Source: Ignavigranum ruoffiae (GTDB lineage: Bacteria; Bacillota; Bacilli; Lactobacillales; Aerococcaceae). Taken from it: a stretch of 64,000 nt of DNA. The notes beneath the pieces are model-generated. The model was not told the DNA's origin and did not search any database. It worked only from the letters and a program-made list of their open reading frames with translations. The stretch covers positions 44,834-108,833 of the forward strand of contig NZ_FOEN01000007.1 of the NCBI RefSeq assembly GCF_900110675.1, written 5' to 3'. Position 1 is the stretch's first letter, and the number at the start of each line of letters is the position of its first letter. This document shows, piece by piece, positions 26,044 through 35,412 of this stretch. A program made the translations under genes and the position numbers.

Positions 26044-26724
26044 ATGGAGATTTTAAGAACAGAACATTTAACAAAAATTTACCAGCAGGGAAAGCAAGAT
26101 CTCTATGCGGTAAATGATGTCAGTTTGAAAGTTGATAAAGGTGAATTCATAGCATTGGTTGGACCGAGTGGGTCGGGGAAATCAACTTTCTTGCATATGA
26201 TCGGCGGAGTAGATAGTCCGACTTCGGGAAATATATATATTGAAGGGACCAATGTAGTTACTTATTCCGAGAAAGAATTAGCGTTGTTTCGCCGTCGTAA
26301 AGTGGGTCTGATTTATCAGTTCTATAATCTTATCCCTAATCTTAGAGTTAAGCACAATATTGAGTTACCATTGAAGCTAGATCATCGACCTGTTGATTTA
26401 AATTTCCGCGATGAACTCTTAAGGAAATTAGGCATTGAAAATAAATTAGACTACTTTCCTAATGAACTTTCTGGTGGCCAGCAGCAACGGGTGGCTATTG
26501 CCCGTAGTCTAATCTATCGTCCAGCGATTATTTTGGCAGATGAACCAACGGGAAATCTTGACCGAGGTAATTCTCAAGAAATCATTGAACTATTGAAATA
26601 TTTTAATCGTTCATTAAAGCAAACCATTATTATCATTACTCATGATGAATCAATTGCTCTTCAAGCAGATCGTATTCTAACTTTCGTTGATGGACAGCTA
26701 GTAGGAGATGATTCTAATGGGTAA
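26044..26724 (+). CDS. ABC transporter ATP-binding protein (LolD/MacB type)
   Basis: A 226-aa ATPase. Walker A is GPSGSGKST, the signature is LSGGQQQRV and Walker B is IILADEPTGNLD, the hallmark of the MacB/LolD/FtsE group. It pairs with the FtsX-type permease that overlaps its end by 8 bp. A GGAGGT element stands 12 bp before the ATG. Together with the two-component genes it forms a signalling-plus-export module typical of antimicrobial-peptide resistance or lantibiotic immunity; the substrate is unknown. Confidence 0.93.
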   Translation: MEILRTEHLTKIYQQGKQDLYAVNDVSLKVDKGEFIALVGPSGSGKSTFLHMIGGVDSPTSGNIYIEGTNVVTYSEKELALFRRRKVGLIYQFYNLIPNLRVKHNIELPLKLDHRPVDLNFRDELLRKLGIENKLDYFPNELSGGQQQRVAIARSLIYRPAIILADEPTGNLDRGNSQEIIELLKYFNRSLKQTIIIITHDESIALQADRILTFVDGQLVGDDSNG

Positions 26725-29170
26725 ACGAAGACTGCCATTAATCTTGGCTATTTTCATCAGTTCGCTCTTTATAACATTTATTCTTTTCTTTTCCTACATT
26801 CAAATGAAAACAATTAAGGATGCTTTCACTTTAGAATCACCTTATCAGGCTGCATTGAATCAACCGCTTAGTCTTGAGGAAAGTAGAAAAATTGATCAAG
26901 TCAAACAAGTGGAACGCGTAGCTAATGAAGGCACGAGAAAAGTTAGTCAGATTGCTGATCAGCTTACAATTGTTCGTTCAGTAGATTTAAATTATCTAAA
27001 GATGTTAGGATCAGGATTGATTTTAAAGGGCCGCTTACCTCAAAAGCCAAATGAAATCATCTTGTCAGCAGATTTAGTCGACACTTTAGGGCTATCATTG
27101 GATAATCAGATAGAAGTGAACTATGGACAGCGCCAATTAGGATCGGAAGCGATTCCTATTGATGCGACATTGACCTCACAAGAAAGTTTTATTATTCAAG
27201 ACTCAGAGTCATATCGCTTGGTTGGCATCATCGATAACCCATATAATCGAATGACTGGGCTTCATGGAGCCTATCGTTTGTTGAATCCTAAGGATCAAAT
27301 TGAAAAGACATTTTTGAATTTTTCAAATTTTGTCGCGGCATATCAAGATAAAGATGAGCTCGAAAGAATCATCCAAGAGGAAACCCATAAACAATCTCCT
27401 GAAATTAACTTTGTTCAAAGTTGGGTAAGCTATTATCGTGCGGATCAAACTTTTTGGCAACGAAATCGAGTCATGATATTAAATGGTTTCTTCTTAGTTA
27501 TTTTAATCTTGGTTTTGGTTTTCTTTATCAAAAATATTTTTACTGTTTGGGGCTTGGAGAAAGTTCGAGAGTTATCCATGTATAAATCAATTGGATCGAC
27601 ATCTTGGCAAATATATTTACAATTATTAAAGGACGGTAGTCTGATTGCGATAGTGCCCCTACTTCTGGGGCATGGTTCGGGCTTCGTGTTAACCAATTTG
27701 TTGAGTAATCTACTAGCAAAAATTAATGGTGTCCCTATAATTCGCATTCCCTATCATTTGGGTATAAGTCTGACTTTCCTACTAGTGATGCTAGTCATGA
27801 TTAGTTTAGCAATCATTGCACCTGCACGAAGATTAAGTCAGATTTCTATCATTGAGGGATTGCGAGGGAATATTGAATTATCTCATTATCAAAGAAAAGC
27901 TCGGCCAAATTTCTGGCAAGAACTTCATGGAAATAACGCCAGGGTTATTCGAAGCCAGCGCTATATTTCAATGATTGGGATTTTTATAGTGGCCTTGCTT
28001 TGCTTTGTAGGGGGTATAGCTCGATTTTACCGAGTTCATTATAGTTATCAACCAGCCTATAATTTGGAAATTAATTTACGAACCCAACAAGCCGAAACAC
28101 CTGAAATATTGAAGGATTTAAAAGAGAGCATTGAAGCAGAATCTTCCTTTATAAGTACTCAAAAGTATTTAATGATTGATCCTCAATTGAATTATTCTGA
28201 AGCTTTAGAGGAGAATTTACTAAATGAAGAGCTTTTTTCACGAGAAAATTCTGAATATCTAGAAGGATTCTTATTTGGGCTTGATGATCAAGCGTTTGCC
28301 AACCTTGGGGGCAAAAAAGGCGAAATTTTATTGTTGAACCAAACACAAAGCGATCCTAATCAAGCACTTGATGAAGCAGATTATATTCCATATTTCTCTT
28401 CATTAGAATCTATTGATTACAGTATTCTTGAAAGTCAGCTGACGCAATCTGACACGTTTAAATTGCCTATCGATCGTCTGATTGATGATGTAGGGATTTA
28501 TCAGGAGCGTTTATTGCCTTATCAAATCTTTATGTATACAGATATGGATACTTTTCATACCTATATGGAATCTTGGCAAGACTACTCAGAAAAGAAACAT
28601 TCGCAGAAATTCGCTCATAATTATTCCTTGAAATTAAAGGTGGATCCTTCAATCATTGATGATTTGAAGGAATATGTTGTTCAGCGATTGAAGGACACAG
28701 TAGCGCCCAATGAGCGTTTTGGAATCAACGATGTCCGCGATGCAGAAGCTGCACGTATCAAAGATCTGAAATCCTTAGCCATCCTAGCTCTTTTTACTGC
28801 TTTATTAGTGTTGATTTTTAATCTTACCAATGGATATGCTTCAATTCAATTGGCTTTACAGACGCAAAGTAAAGAGATTGGTGTCCTTCAATCTTTGGGA
28901 ATTCACCGCAAGGATTTAGCTGCTGAATATCAAAAACATTATAGCTTGGAACAAATTAAATCATTTGTTCTCGTCTTTATTCTGTTAGCCATCGTTATCC
29001 TCGTCACTTCTTGGTTAAATCCTGATTTGAGCTTGCCAATTCTGCTGAATTATTTTCCATGGCCTCTTTTTATGAGTTTTGCCCTGTTAATTTATTTACT
29101 GAATATAGTCATCTTCCACTACAGCCTTAAGAGAATTCTAAATCAAGCTATTATTGATTTAATTCGCTAG
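26717..29170 (+). CDS. FtsX-like ABC transporter permease
   Basis: An 817-aa permease with an N-terminal helix, a large extracellular domain (about 30-240), three helices (about 245-385), a second N-terminal-type helix near 415, another extracellular domain and three C-terminal helices. It is a duplicated FtsX arrangement, as in BceB-like or SalY-like permeases. I place the start at ATG 26717, nine bases after TAGGAG; an ATG at 26708 abuts the SD. It overlaps the ATPase by 8 bp and runs into the convergent tetR gene by 20 bp at its 3' end. Confidence 0.85.
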   Translation: MGKRRLPLILAIFISSLFITFILFFSYIQMKTIKDAFTLESPYQAALNQPLSLEESRKIDQVKQVERVANEGTRKVSQIADQLTIVRSVDLNYLKMLGSGLILKGRLPQKPNEIILSADLVDTLGLSLDNQIEVNYGQRQLGSEAIPIDATLTSQESFIIQDSESYRLVGIIDNPYNRMTGLHGAYRLLNPKDQIEKTFLNFSNFVAAYQDKDELERIIQEETHKQSPEINFVQSWVSYYRADQTFWQRNRVMILNGFFLVILILVLVFFIKNIFTVWGLEKVRELSMYKSIGSTSWQIYLQLLKDGSLIAIVPLLLGHGSGFVLTNLLSNLLAKINGVPIIRIPYHLGISLTFLLVMLVMISLAIIAPARRLSQISIIEGLRGNIELSHYQRKARPNFWQELHGNNARVIRSQRYISMIGIFIVALLCFVGGIARFYRVHYSYQPAYNLEINLRTQQAETPEILKDLKESIEAESSFISTQKYLMIDPQLNYSEALEENLLNEELFSRENSEYLEGFLFGLDDQAFANLGGKKGEILLLNQTQSDPNQALDEADYIPYFSSLESIDYSILESQLTQSDTFKLPIDRLIDDVGIYQERLLPYQIFMYTDMDTFHTYMESWQDYSEKKHSQKFAHNYSLKLKVDPSIIDDLKEYVVQRLKDTVAPNERFGINDVRDAEAARIKDLKSLAILALFTALLVLIFNLTNGYASIQLALQTQSKEIGVLQSLGIHRKDLAAEYQKHYSLEQIKSFVLVFILLAIVILVTSWLNPDLSLPILLNYFPWPLFMSFALLIYLLNIVIFHYSLKRILNQAIIDLIR

Positions 29171-29768
29171 AATCTTGGCTTTGTTGAGTATTCGGAATTG
29201 ATTTCCAGAATTGAATCAACATCTTATAAATTTGTTCAGACAGTAGATCGATTTCAGTGGTTTGACCACTGCGAACCCAGTTAAAGACAACGCGGATAAT
29301 GCCGCCGGCCAAGAACTCGGCCAGCCGCTCTTCTTCCATACAGAAGACAAAGCCATTTTTCTTTTCCAGTTGGAAGCGATTGGCGATGGTCTGATAAATT
29401 TGCTGGTAGAGGATATCAGCGATTAAGGTATAGTAGTCACTGGAAAGCAGACTCAAAGATAGATAATGGTAGTCCTGGAGGAAATTTAGGATATCTTCGA
29501 TTACGGCCCGATAGAAATCCTCTGGTTGAAGAACGGAGTAGCTGGTACGATTTTTTTGGTTAAATTCGGCCAATAAATAATGGGTGAGCTGACCTAGGAA
29601 GTCAAATTTATCTTGGTAGTGGCGATAAAAGGTCGAACGACGAATTTGGGCCTGATTACACAGGTCTTGAATAGTTAATTTGTCAAAGGATTGGTGGCGA
29701 GTTAAATCTAGGAAGGCGTTTCGTAGGGCTTGTTCGGTTTTCTGGGCTCTTAAATCTTTTGAACTCAT
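29151..29768 (-). CDS. TetR/AcrR family regulator
   Basis: A 205-aa repressor. The N-terminal TetR helix-turn-helix (about residues 8-55) includes KLTIQDLCNQAQIRRSTFYRHY, and a helical ligand-binding C-terminal domain follows. It is divergent from the oleate hydratase gene; a perfect palindrome at 29804-29819 overlaps its own -35 region. Control of hydratase and of itself is therefore likely, possibly in response to fatty acids. AGAGGTG precedes the ATG. The 3' end overlaps the end of the convergent permease gene. Confidence 0.85.
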   Translation of the reverse strand: MSSKDLRAQKTEQALRNAFLDLTRHQSFDKLTIQDLCNQAQIRRSTFYRHYQDKFDFLGQLTHYLLAEFNQKNRTSYSVLQPEDFYRAVIEDILNFLQDYHYLSLSLLSSDYYTLIADILYQQIYQTIANRFQLEKKNGFVFCMEEERLAEFLAGGIIRVVFNWVRSGQTTEIDLLSEQIYKMLIQFWKSIPNTQQSQDSSELNQ

Positions 29769-29790
29769 AGCTTCACCTCTTTTGTGGACA

Positions 29791-29819
29791 ATTATACGCT
29801 ATTTGTCGCTTATGCGACA
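29791..29819. promoter_or_regulatory. TetR operator and tetR promoter
   Basis: TGTCGCTTATGCGACA (29804-29819) is a perfect 6-4-6 inverted repeat. On the minus strand a -10 TATAAT lies at 29791-29796, and the expected -35 position (17 bp further) falls in the palindrome. Binding would thus block tetR itself; the distance to the hydratase start is about 80 bp. Confidence 0.6.
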
Positions 29820-29896
29820 CTGAGGAGCTTTTATCTCTGTAAGGTAGAGATTAATCGCAGTAAAATGAATACATAGATTAATAAGGAGTGATATCT

Positions 29897-31669
29897 ATGT
29901 ATTACACAAATGGTAATTACGAAGCATTTGCTCGCCCAAGAAAACCTGTCGGAGTCGACCAAAAATCTGCCTATATCATCGGTTCAGGGCTAGCCTCCTT
30001 AGCGGCCGCTAGTTTCCTAGTCCGTGACGGTCAGATGGCTGGCGAACGCATTCATGTCTTAGAAGAACTGCCCCTGCCTGGTGGTAGCTTGGATGGAGCC
30101 TATGTACCCAATGAAGGCTTTGTTTTACGTGGGGGTCGTGAAATGGAAAACCATTTCGAATGTTTGTGGGATTTATTCCGTTCGATTCCTTCTTTAGAAA
30201 TCGATGACGCCTCAGTCTTGGATGAATTCTATTGGTTAAATAAAGATGATCCTAATTTCTCAAGATGTCGGATTATTCGTAAGCAAGGTCAACGGATTGA
30301 TTCGGATGGCAAAATGGTCTTATCAGATCAAGCTCAAGCAGAGATTATCAAACTTTGCTTAAGAAAAGAAGAAGACCTGGATGATGTCACGATTGAAGAA
30401 GTTTTTAGTGAAGAATTCTTTAAATCTAATTTCTGGATTTATTGGAAGACGATGTTTGCTTTTGAGCCTTGGCATTCAGCGATGGAAATGCGCCGATACT
30501 TAATGCGCTTCATCCATCATATTGCGGGTATTGCTGATTTTTCAGCCTTGAAATTTACCAAATATAATCAATATGAATCGTTGGTGCTACCATTAGTCGC
30601 TTATCTAGAAGAACATGGTGTTGAATTTGTTTATGATACCCGTGTAGATAACATTGTAGTCAATGCTTCTAATGATAAGAAAGTGGCTACACAGATTGAA
30701 ATGACTCAAGAAGGTGAAAAGAAAACAATCGACCTTACCGAGAACGATCTGGTATTTGTTACAAACGGTAGTATTACCGAAAGCACGACTCGAGGTGATA
30801 ATCAAACACCAGCACCCCCAACGGAAGCGATGGGCGGATCTTGGAAACTATGGCGCAATTTAGCTGCCCAAGATAAAAGCTTCGGCCGACCTGAGAAATT
30901 CTACCAAGATATTCCCAAGAAAGCCTGGTTTGTCTCAGCAACAACGACAACTTTAGATGATAAAATACCTCCATATATTGAGAAAATTTGTCAACGGGAT
31001 CCGTTTTCTGGTAAGACAGTGACGGGAGGTATCGTAACCGTAACCGACTCCAAATGGCAATTGAGTTTCACTTTAAACCGGCAACCTCAATTCAAGGCAC
31101 AAGCCGATGACCAATTAGTTGTTTGGATTTATGCCCTATATTCTGACGTTCCCGGTGATTATATCAAGAAACCAATTGTCGAATGTTCAGGGGCTGAAAT
31201 TGCTCAAGAATGGCTCTACCATATGGGAGTACCACTCGATCAAATCGAAAGCTTAGCCAATGAATCATGTAATACGGTACCAACATATATGCCTTATATT
31301 ACAGCATACTTTATGCCGCGCGCCAAAGGTGACCGTCCTTTAGTAGTACCCCATGGCTCCAAGAACCTAGCCTTTATTGGTAATTTCGCTGAGACAGAAC
31401 GAGATACCGTCTTCACGACTGAATATTCTGTTCGTACTGCGATGGAAGCTGTTTATCAACTCCTTCATGTCGATCGTGGTGTGCCTGAAGTATTTGCTTC
31501 TACCTATGATTTAAGAATGTTACTGCAAGCAGTCAATTGTTTAGCCGATGGCCAAAAATTAAGCGAGCAGAAATTACCACTTTCTAAACAAATGCTTATG
31601 AAGAAAATCCTCACTAAAACAGAGGATACCTTTATCGAAGAACTCTTAGAAGACTATGATTTAATTTAG
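29897..31669 (+). CDS. ohyA: Oleate hydratase
   Basis: A 590-aa FAD-dependent fatty acid hydratase (formerly myosin-cross-reactive antigen) that adds water to the cis-9 double bond of oleate or linoleate to give 10-hydroxy fatty acids. The N-terminal dinucleotide-binding segment is [15 protein letters not shown]. The lid/active-site region PGGSLDGA and [14 protein letters not shown] follows. The C-terminal end contains [28 protein letters not shown] cut into conserved FAD contacts. The ATG at 29897 follows AAGGAGTG; a GTG nine bases upstream overlaps the SD. It detoxifies antimicrobial unsaturated fatty acids and is probably regulated by the divergent TetR protein. Confidence 0.95.
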   Translation: MYYTNGNYEAFARPRKPVGVDQKSAYIIGSGLASLAAASFLVRDGQMAGERIHVLEELPLPGGSLDGAYVPNEGFVLRGGREMENHFECLWDLFRSIPSLEIDDASVLDEFYWLNKDDPNFSRCRIIRKQGQRIDSDGKMVLSDQAQAEIIKLCLRKEEDLDDVTIEEVFSEEFFKSNFWIYWKTMFAFEPWHSAMEMRRYLMRFIHHIAGIADFSALKFTKYNQYESLVLPLVAYLEEHGVEFVYDTRVDNIVVNASNDKKVATQIEMTQEGEKKTIDLTENDLVFVTNGSITESTTRGDNQTPAPPTEAMGGSWKLWRNLAAQDKSFGRPEKFYQDIPKKAWFVSATTTTLDDKIPPYIEKICQRDPFSGKTVTGGIVTVTDSKWQLSFTLNRQPQFKAQADDQLVVWIYALYSDVPGDYIKKPIVECSGAEIAQEWLYHMGVPLDQIESLANESCNTVPTYMPYITAYFMPRAKGDRPLVVPHGSKNLAFIGNFAETERDTVFTTEYSVRTAMEAVYQLLHVDRGVPEVFASTYDLRMLLQAVNCLADGQKLSEQKLPLSKQMLMKKILTKTEDTFIEELLEDYDLI

Positions 31670-31735
31670 AGTTAATCGAATAAGGAAACATTCATAAGTA
31701 ATCAAGTAGCTCCCCTCTCGCAACTTGATTAATAT

Positions 31736-31776
31736 AGAGTCTCACTGGAGTCGTTGACTGAGTGAGGCTCTTTTTT
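31736..31776 (+). terminator. Terminator after oleate hydratase
   Basis: GAGTCTCACT (31737 on) pairs with AGTGAGGCTC (31761-31770), with one mismatch, followed by TTTTTT (31771-31776). Confidence 0.8.
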
Positions 31777-31786
31777 GATTCTCATA

Positions 31787-31815
31787 TTGGTGGATTTCAT
31801 ATTTTTCGCTATAAT
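31787..31815 (+). promoter_or_regulatory. Promoter of the Nudix gene
   Basis: TTGGTG (31787-31792) and TATAAT (31810-31815) are spaced by 17 bp, right behind the preceding terminator. This fixes the Nudix start at the ATG at 31840 rather than further upstream. Confidence 0.65.
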
Positions 31816-31839
31816 ATAAAGAAGATAGGAGTGGAGTCG

Positions 31840-32304
31840 ATGAAGCAAACAGATAAGATTCAAGCTCGAGAGCCCAAAGAAAAAGCTTGTGGGGCGGTAT
31901 TATTTACTCGAAATCACGAAGAAATTAATTATTTATTAATTGAAGACCAACACGGGACTTTTGGTTTTCCCAAAGGACATGTAGAAGCGAACGAAAGTGA
32001 GGTTGAGACAGCACTTCGTGAAATCGAGGAAGAAGTCGATGTACGTCCGCGCCTGTTGGCTAATTTTCGTAAGGTTGAACGATATATTCTTCCTGAAAAG
32101 AACAATGCAGAGAAAGAAAATATCTATTTCTTAGGGGAGTTTGACCAAGAGGAGATTAAGATCCAAGAAGAGGAAGTGCGCCATGCACTGATTTTACCTT
32201 ATCAAGCCTGTTTGAAGTACTTACAATTTGAAAGTAAGAAACAACTCTTGCAAGAAGCTAACGAATTTCTGCGCAAAAATATTAATCAATTAGACTATCT
32301 GTAG
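31840..32304 (+). CDS. Nudix hydrolase (Ap4A-hydrolase-like)
   Basis: A 154-aa Nudix protein. The Nudix box G-x5-E-x7-REIEEEV spans residues 46-67, with the REIEEEV metal-binding glutamates intact. The sequence CGAVLFT near the start and LIEDQHGTFGFPKGH resemble diadenosine tetraphosphatases (MutT/bis-nucleosyl tetraphosphatase). It should hydrolyse a nucleoside diphosphate linked to another moiety. GATAGGAGTG stands ahead of the ATG. Exact substrate is uncertain. Confidence 0.85.
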   Translation: MKQTDKIQAREPKEKACGAVLFTRNHEEINYLLIEDQHGTFGFPKGHVEANESEVETALREIEEEVDVRPRLLANFRKVERYILPEKNNAEKENIYFLGEFDQEEIKIQEEEVRHALILPYQACLKYLQFESKKQLLQEANEFLRKNINQLDYL

Positions 32305-32361
32305 CAATAAGTAAGTGCGATCAGGTCGGCCAGTAAGATAAATAAGACTGAAAAGAGGAAG

Positions 32362-32871
32362 ATGATGGATCAAATTGGAGAAATTATCAAGCATCGTCGT
32401 CTACAATTAGGAATGACCCAATATACGCTAGCAGATAAAATCTATGTAGTCCCTAAGACGATTCAGCGATGGGAACACAATAAATGTCAGCCGGACTGGT
32501 TGTCCCGGCGCTTGCTTACTCGATTGTTTCAATTAGAGGCGGGCAGTGTGCAGATGAATTCACCGGAACGGACAGATTCGAATTCCTCAGCCAGTGATTT
32601 CTTCAAGAAAGCTTTACGCATTATTTTAGCCGTGGGTGCTTTATTAGCTTTTGTCTGTCGCTTTCTTTATCTCTTTATCCATCGGCCTGGGCAAGGTTTA
32701 CTTAAAATTTTTATCAAGACGGGGTGTGGCTTACTGATTGTGCTAGCTTTAAGATTTATGCCGGCAACCAGTTTCTATATCAATCTATTATTGTTGACGG
32801 CGATTTATCTGGCCCTCCGTCTATATTTCTATTATGGCCAGGAAGTCAATGGTTCTGAGAAGTCAATTTAG
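32362..32871 (+). CDS. XRE-type HTH regulator with membrane domain
   Basis: A 169-aa protein. The N-terminal helix-turn-helix of the Cro/CI type (residues about 6-60) includes LGMTQYTLADKIYVVPKTIQRWE. A short linker leads to a C-terminal part with three hydrophobic stretches (about 85-105, 117-135 and 140-160). Membrane-anchored XRE proteins are thought to link envelope state to transcription; targets are unknown here. GAGGAAG precedes two consecutive ATG codons; either may be used. Confidence 0.75.
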   Translation: MMDQIGEIIKHRRLQLGMTQYTLADKIYVVPKTIQRWEHNKCQPDWLSRRLLTRLFQLEAGSVQMNSPERTDSNSSASDFFKKALRIILAVGALLAFVCRFLYLFIHRPGQGLLKIFIKTGCGLLIVLALRFMPATSFYINLLLLTAIYLALRLYFYYGQEVNGSEKSI

Positions 32872-32977
32872 CCAGAATTTTTTCTGCCAAGGTGAAAAAT
32901 TAAAGCAACATCAACAAGACAAATCAAGAAATGATGAATCAACTATGACGATTGTTTGAGTGAGGTGATCTAAGTTA

Positions 32978-33754
32978 TTGAACCAGAAGATTAAATATAG
33001 CAAAATGCGTGCTCAGCTCAGTGAATCTGAGAAACGTCTCCTAGATTATTGCTTGCAGTACCCCCAACATATCGAGCGAATCACCATTAATCAGTTGGCC
33101 AAGGAGTTGTACATCTCACCCTCAACCATTTCCAGAACCGCCCAGAAATTAGGCTTTCACGGATTTAAAGAAATGAAATACGGTTTCTTGAAAGAAGAGT
33201 CAACGTTGACTGATCTAACAGCTCATAATGGGTCAATCAAGCCGGGGAACCAGGCATATTTCAGTGAGATTCAGACTAAGCTCCAGACAACCTGTCAACA
33301 GCTGGATAAATCATCACTTGAGCAAGCCGTATCTTTTATTCATGATGCTGAGAATATCGAAATTTTCGCGGTGGGCGGGAGCGAGTGTATTGGCAAGGAA
33401 TTAAACCGCAAACTTCAACAATTGAATTACTCAGCCAATGCCCGCAGTGATTGGGATGATTTAACCCGTGTTTCCAAGCGCTTAGATGGTCAATCCATAG
33501 CGATATTTATCAGCCAAACTGGCGAAACGCCCTTATTACTTAACTGGGCTCAAAGCATCCACGACAATCGGGTCCGCCTAATCAGCATCACTGGGAATCA
33601 GCATTCTAGCTTACAAAGCTTATCCACCCTGCATTTTTATGGACCGACCGCACTTAGATATCAATTGGATGCCGATATTAGCTCGCGACTCAGCTTGCAA
33701 TATCTTTGCGATCTCTTAGTCTGGAAATTAGTGGAAATATTTGAAAGTCATTGA
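32978..33754 (+). CDS. RpiR/MurR family regulator with SIS domain
   Basis: A 258-aa regulator. The N-terminal HTH_6 domain (about residues 1-75, ITINQLAKELYISPSTISRTAQKLGF cut to its motif) is followed by a SIS sugar-phosphate-binding domain (about 110-245, IFAVGGSECIGKEL and FISQTGETPLLL). It probably senses a phosphosugar produced by the PTS permease encoded 77 bp downstream. The start is TTG, with GAGGTGATC upstream at a long spacing. It is followed at once by an operator-like region. Confidence 0.88.
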   Translation: MNQKIKYSKMRAQLSESEKRLLDYCLQYPQHIERITINQLAKELYISPSTISRTAQKLGFHGFKEMKYGFLKEESTLTDLTAHNGSIKPGNQAYFSEIQTKLQTTCQQLDKSSLEQAVSFIHDAENIEIFAVGGSECIGKELNRKLQQLNYSANARSDWDDLTRVSKRLDGQSIAIFISQTGETPLLLNWAQSIHDNRVRLISITGNQHSSLQSLSTLHFYGPTALRYQLDADISSRLSLQYLCDLLVWKLVEIFESH

Positions 33755-33809
33755 AATTATTTCGAACTTATTTGTAAGTGCTTTCGAATTTCGCTTTCTT
33801 CAGTATAAT
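33753..33809. promoter_or_regulatory. malX promoter region with TTTCGAA repeats
   Basis: A palindrome GAAATTATTTC (33753-33763) overlaps the regulator stop. TTTCGAA occurs at 33760-33766 and again at 33782-33788, 22 bp apart (two helical turns). A -10 TATAAT lies at 33804-33809. These repeats are candidate binding sites for the RpiR protein. Confidence 0.45.
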
Positions 33810-33831
33810 GAGTCAAAAAGGAGTTGATTCA

Positions 33832-35412
33832 ATGAAGAAGAAATCATCAATGATGGAATTCTTTCAAGGCTTAGGCCGAACATTCATGTTGCCGGTAGCC
33901 CTTTTAGCCTTTATGGGCTTGTTATTAGGAATAGGAAGTTCATTTACGAGTCCAGCCGTGCTGGATAAATTACCATTTCTAGCGCATCCTATTCTGCAGT
34001 TAATTTTTGCCTTCATGTCGACCATTGGGAGCTTTGCCTTTACATATCTACCCGTGATGTTCGCGATGGCGATTCCGCTCGGTTTAGTTCGCAAGGAAAA
34101 AGGGGTAGCTGCCTTTTCCGGATTCGTCGGTTACACCGTGATGCATTTAGCGATTAATTTCGTCTTAAATGCTCGAGGAATGCTGGCTGAAGCAGATCAA
34201 ATGCGGACTGCAGGTCAAGGGATGGTCTTTGGCATTCAAACGCTAGAGATGGGAGTCCTCGGCGGAATTATTGCTGGGCTAATTGTTTATAAGTTACACA
34301 ATAAATATTTTGACATTCAATTACATGATAGTTTCTCTTTCTTCTCTGGTGTCCGTTTTGTACCTATTATTAGTTCCTTGTTGATGGGCTTAGTCGGCTT
34401 GGGCTTACCCTTTATCTGGCCTTACTTTGCCATGTTTATTGCTCTAATTGGTAAAGCCATTCAAAGTTCTGGGGTCTTTGGACCTTTCTTATTTGGTTCT
34501 GGGGAACGCCTTTTACTGCCTTTTGGTTTACATCACATCTTGGTTGCTCTGATTCGCTTTACCGAAGCCGGAGGATCCATGTTGGTCGATGGTCACCAGA
34601 CTGCTGGAGCTTTAAATATCTTCTATGAAGAATTGAGTAAAGGCTTAGCGATTTCACCCCAAGCCACAGCTTTCTTGTCACAAGGTAAGATGCCGACATT
34701 TATTTTCGGTCTCCCTGCGGCCGCATTAGCCATGTATCATACAGCATCGGCTGACCGTCGAGCTTCCATTAAAGGTTTGCTAATTTCTGGCGTCGTAGCT
34801 ACCGCTGTGACTGGAATTACCGAACCGATCGAATTCTTATTCCTATTTGTGAGTCCTTTATTGTGGGTCTTCCATGTTATTATGACTGGACTCGGCTTCA
34901 TGGCAATGGCCTTACTTGGTGTGACCATTGGTAATACGGATGGCGGTATTCTAGACTTTATTATCTTTGGAATTCTACAAGGTAATCAGACTAAGTGGTA
35001 TCTGGTCTTAGTGGTTGGATTAATCTGGTTTGCGATTTATTATTTCGTCTTCAAGACGGTTATTCTTAAGAAGAACTTACCCACACCAGGAAGAGCGAAA
35101 TTAGCTAGCGAAACAGAATATAGTCGGGAAGAGTTGAAGAGCAAAGGGCAATCAGACTATGATATTCCAGCAATCTTGGCTGCTTTAGGTGGGAAAGATA
35201 ATCTATTATCATTGGATAATTGTGTAACCCGTCTTCGTTTAGTGCTGGCTGACGGCGACCAAGTTCAAGATGAGAGATTAAAAGAACTCGGTGCCCTAGG
35301 GGTCGTTCACTTAGATAAAGAGAATGTTCAAGTCATTATCGGAACGAAGGTCACTTCGGTCCGCAATCAATTGGAAGATTATATGATGAGTGGGGATACT
35401 CATGAACTTTGA
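33832..35412 (+). CDS. malX: PTS permease, glucose/maltose type EIICB (MalX-like)
   Basis: A 526-aa membrane protein of the glucose-family PTS. The EIIC domain (about residues 10-410) has roughly ten helices and the conserved GITEPIEFLF motif. The EIIB domain is at the C-terminus, with the phosphorylated Cys464 in NCVTRLR. There is no EIIA domain, so a separate EIIA is needed. Order and family match the malX-malY pair of enterobacteria, whose true substrate is unresolved. AAAAGGAGTTGATTCA precedes the ATG at 33832; an upstream in-frame start would lie in the promoter. The 3' end overlaps malY by 11 bp. Confidence 0.88.
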   Translation: MKKKSSMMEFFQGLGRTFMLPVALLAFMGLLLGIGSSFTSPAVLDKLPFLAHPILQLIFAFMSTIGSFAFTYLPVMFAMAIPLGLVRKEKGVAAFSGFVGYTVMHLAINFVLNARGMLAEADQMRTAGQGMVFGIQTLEMGVLGGIIAGLIVYKLHNKYFDIQLHDSFSFFSGVRFVPIISSLLMGLVGLGLPFIWPYFAMFIALIGKAIQSSGVFGPFLFGSGERLLLPFGLHHILVALIRFTEAGGSMLVDGHQTAGALNIFYEELSKGLAISPQATAFLSQGKMPTFIFGLPAAALAMYHTASADRRASIKGLLISGVVATAVTGITEPIEFLFLFVSPLLWVFHVIMTGLGFMAMALLGVTIGNTDGGILDFIIFGILQGNQTKWYLVLVVGLIWFAIYYFVFKTVILKKNLPTPGRAKLASETEYSREELKSKGQSDYDIPAILAALGGKDNLLSLDNCVTRLRLVLADGDQVQDERLKELGALGVVHLDKENVQVIIGTKVTSVRNQLEDYMMSGDTHEL

